From assembly GCA_000711775.1 (NCBI GenBank), contig ARYC01000583.1, positions 1 through 64,000 on the forward strand: a stretch of 64,000 nucleotides of DNA, read 5' to 3'. The notes under the pieces are model-generated. The model saw only the letters and a list, made by a program, of their open reading frames with translations. It ran no database searches and was not told where the DNA came from. This document shows, in pieces, positions 61,170 through 64,000 of the stretch. Both the position numbers and the translations under genes were made by a program. The number at the start of each line of letters is the position of its first letter. Within the stretch, counting starts at the first letter, position 1. The stretch is from Oxytricha trifallax (taxonomy: Eukaryota > Ciliophora > Spirotrichea > Sporadotrichida > Oxytrichidae).

Positions 61170-64000
61170 ATGTATTAAGAAGGCAATAATATTGACTCAA
61201 GAAACATACCGAGTAAAAACTTGAGAAATATCTAATCCCAACCAATTAAATAATATATGACGAATTTAAACAATTCTCTGAAGTCTACGCAATAAAACTA
61301 ATCAGAGCACTAGCCCCAAAATATGTCATATCAAAATTATACTCATGTTAAGAATTCAAATTAAGGTAAGTAAGTTCAATAAAACTGGGAACAAAAGTTT
61401 ATTCATGATTATCAGAAAAATATAGAAATCACTTCTTTTTTAAATTAATTTTTGTGTCATTCTCATATATGAAGAATCTAATTATAACTTTAAATTTTAG
61501 GATCAATCAGAGACAATCTAAATGTGCAAATACCAAGATTATTATAATTTTATAAATTTCAAAGTAGACAGTCATACTAGACAAATTAGATATATCTATA
61601 AACGCCATAACAGACTACATAATTAATTAAATAAAATGACATTTTAATCTTTCATAATTAATTTATTTGATATAATTAGAGAATTAATACTCAAATTAAA
61701 ATTTATCAGGATTAAATTCAGGCCTAATTAATAACTAATTACTAGTAATTATTATAATCTTTTTTATTCGTATTTAGGATAAAGTTTAAAAGCTAGAAAA
61801 TGATTTAGATATGCAAAAGAGACTAAACGATATAATTTAATATAATTTTAACTATATTTATTTTTGAAATGATACTCTTATCAATAGAATCTAGCTATTA
61901 ACTAAATTAATTGATTAATTGATTCTTTTATCTATTAATATAAAATGAATTCATTCATTAATTTTATTTATTTGTATTAGAGGAAAAGGTGATAGATAGT
62001 AGAACATAGTCGAGAGGAAACTCAGTAGTGAGATCAAATTTCTTAAATCAAACTGCTAAGAATAAATTCGAACTTAACAATGCTGATTTTTCAAAGCAAA
62101 ACTCAGTAGATTTCAGAGCTTATCAAAATAATAAATATAAATTTCATCTTTATGCAAAATTACATTGCCATTTAATTTATCAAAAGTAATCACGCCATTA
62201 GAGGAATATGAGTGATATAGTATCTTAAATGAAGAAATATAATTAAAATAAACTTTTGAATTTATAAAAATATTTTAAATAGACTTTATACTAGCCGTTT
62301 TTCGTGTAAAATAAAGATTTAATTTAAATATAATTATTATAGATATGAAATTTAGAAACTTAATTTTTAACTTTTCAATACAAACATAAGTCTCAGTTAA
62401 TTTTGTTTATATGGAAAATGTCTTAAATTTTAAATAGTCCTGATTTTTTTCAAGTAATAACGATTAGATCAAGAATAGCTTAAGTTAATTTCAGAATTAA
62501 TCTAAGATTCATTTTTTATCAGAATAAGTTGTAATTGCATTATTATTATATATTAATTTTTGAACATGACATAATACAACACAAATACTTTCAATCCAGT
62601 AGTAGAATTGAACTCTGATACATTTGATTCAAATCTAGATGAATTTAACTGTATTGTAAAAAGTATAGAAACTGACGAGGAAGTTAGCGACATAATTCTG
62701 AACTCATCTGAGTAAATTACTTTAGGCTAAAATTATATGGGAATTAAGGGATAAATTTCTCATAAGCCTAAAGTCAAAGGTTAGGGTATTCTAAAGCTAT
62801 TTTATAATTAGTTAATTGTAATTAATGTTTCAACAAATGTATATCTTTTTAAAATTATGGACGATGTTTTATTTTTTATTTTATATTTAAATTTGAATTT
62901 GTGTTACAATTTTTTAATTGTGTTTTTTTTAAAAAAGTTATAATATGAAAAATAAATAATTTATTCTTTTTTGGTTATTATAAAATGGTTTAATTATGCT
63001 TAATTAATTTTTACCTATATAACTTAATTAATTAGGGAATGTATAATCTCAATATTTATTTTTCAATGCAAAGATTTCGGGTGTTTTTATTAAAGTACCG
63101 TAATTAAATACTTCGGGTATGCAAATAAACTTTTCAAGATAACTAAATTAAAACCTAAATTAGTCTTAAGTAGCCAATTTGACTGAATTTGGTTAAGATT
63201 ACTTCAAGAAAAAGACCTTATATAAGCAGGTTATAAGCTAAAATAAAAATAATTCTAACTCAATAGGAGGAAAAAATTAGGATACCCGCAATTAAAAATA
63301 AGAATATAAAAGTTTACAGTAAAATCAGCAATATAATTTTAGCTAATTAGATCTGTCATAAAATTCAGGGAGTAGAAACTTGGATTAGTAAAATATATAG
63401 CAATAACGACACTAAACAGTGCATTTTTCGAAGGAAGCAGTATAGTAGCCGTAAATGATTTAAAGTTAAGCTAATTTGCAGAAAAATGTATAATCAAGCA
63501 ATGATTTGAAGAGAGGTATATTAAAGAACAAATAAGCAGCCAACAGAAAATCAATTGATGCAAAATATTAAAAAAGTCCAGATTAAAACTATTAAAGGAA
63601 TTTTGAGCAGTAAACCTTTACTGAGAAACTAATTTAAACTTTAAATCAGAAGCTAGCTACCTTTAATTCGTAAAAAGATTAAAGTCCTACTCCATAATAG
63701 TATCAGTCATCTATAGTCTATTCTTCAAGTTTGCAGAGCCCACTACTTTAAAGCACTTAGAATCACACAGCTGTGAAACAATCTCCTGAAACCATAAGAT
63801 AAAATTATTTAATGAAGAGAATCTTCTCTGTTAACGAAGATGATACTGAAAAATAATGCCAGGAACAAACTTTTGGGGGTCAATCAAGCTTAGATTCGCA
63901 GAATTAAAGTTTAGAAAGCAGTCCTCTTACTACTATTGGAAAAGGCTCTGTAATTCATGAATAAAAACAGTTTAACATTTCAATAGATTTGAGAAATGAA
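61170..64000 (+). CDS. Gln/Ser-rich coiled-coil protein, runs off the window
   Basis: ATG 61170 (MYQEGNNIDSRNIPSKNLRN), directly downstream of RPA1. Blocks: QSQPIKQYMTNLNNSLKSTQ; after IES-like gaps VILDKLDISINAITDYIINQ and QDKVQKLENDLDMQKRLNDI (short coiled coil); EEKVIDSRTQSRGNSVVRSN; VVELNSDTFDSNLDEFNCIV and IETDEEVSDIILNSSEQ (62600-62720). From about 63150 to the window end comes one uninterrupted frame of some 280 codons, very rich in Gln, Ser and Asn (LKRGILKNKQAANRKSIDAK, SSLDSQNQSLESSPLTTIGK). The C-terminus is outside. No enzyme motif; a structural or regulatory protein is likely from composition only. Confidence 0.7.

Overview
This window reads as germline (micronuclear) DNA of a spirotrichous ciliate of the Oxytricha/Stylonychia/Tetmemena group. 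Four things support this. (1) Genes only read through if TAA and TAG mean glutamine and TGA is the sole stop. (2) The DNA is very AT-rich, with short GTAA...AG introns (33-61 nt mostly, one 179 nt). (3) Conserved genes are cut by non-coding AT-rich segments flanked by 2-9 bp direct repeats ('pointers'); removing the segment plus one repeat restores the frame, which is the signature of internal eliminated sequences (IESs) between macronuclear-destined segments (MDSs). (4) There are two TBE-type transposons, the 4,162-bp complete one ending in telomere-like CCCCAAAA repeats. All resolved joins are non-scrambled (MDS order is linear).

Layout. 1-3271: right part of a decayed TBE transposon. 3340-5702 (+): imidazolonepropionase (hutI) with a 1.05-kb IES. 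6320-13080 (+): urocanate hydratase (hutU), cut by a complete TBE (6737-10898), four IESs and an intron. These are consecutive steps of histidine breakdown, side by side on one strand. 13406-14620 (+): unknown Q-rich gene. 15175-15790: GC-rich island of unknown nature. 15877-18962 (-): tyrosyl-DNA phosphodiesterase (TDP1) with six IESs, one a fold-back element. 19113-20676 (+): RRM protein. 20828-22238 (-): PGTY-repeat (SHIPPO-like) protein. 23043-30992 (+): very large WD-like/ankyrin/TRP-like cation channel. 31707-33111 (-): secreted FG-GAP propeller protein. 33112-35900: AT-rich, with a MITE-like repeat. About 35905-36055: an isolated coding block. 36630-38097 (-): multi-pass membrane protein. 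39787-41168 (+): KRR1, a small-subunit ribosome biogenesis factor. 41462-42290 (-): Q-rich protein. 42303-43733 (+): uninterrupted 476-codon ORF of different base usage, a candidate germline-limited or mobile gene. 44134-58279: a run of unrecognised genes, mostly on the minus strand. 58531-61003 (+): RPA1, the large subunit of replication protein A. 61170-end (+): Q-rich coiled-coil protein running off the window.

Functionally, most loci are unrelated housekeeping or ciliary genes, as expected where each locus becomes its own macronuclear nanochromosome. The exceptions worth attention are the hutI-hutU pair, which may share a two-gene nanochromosome, and the germline-only elements: TBEs, fold-back and MITE-like IESs, and the intact ORF. 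Many IES boundaries in the larger genes could not be fixed by eye. Where an exact pointer is given, I checked that the join restores the reading frame.
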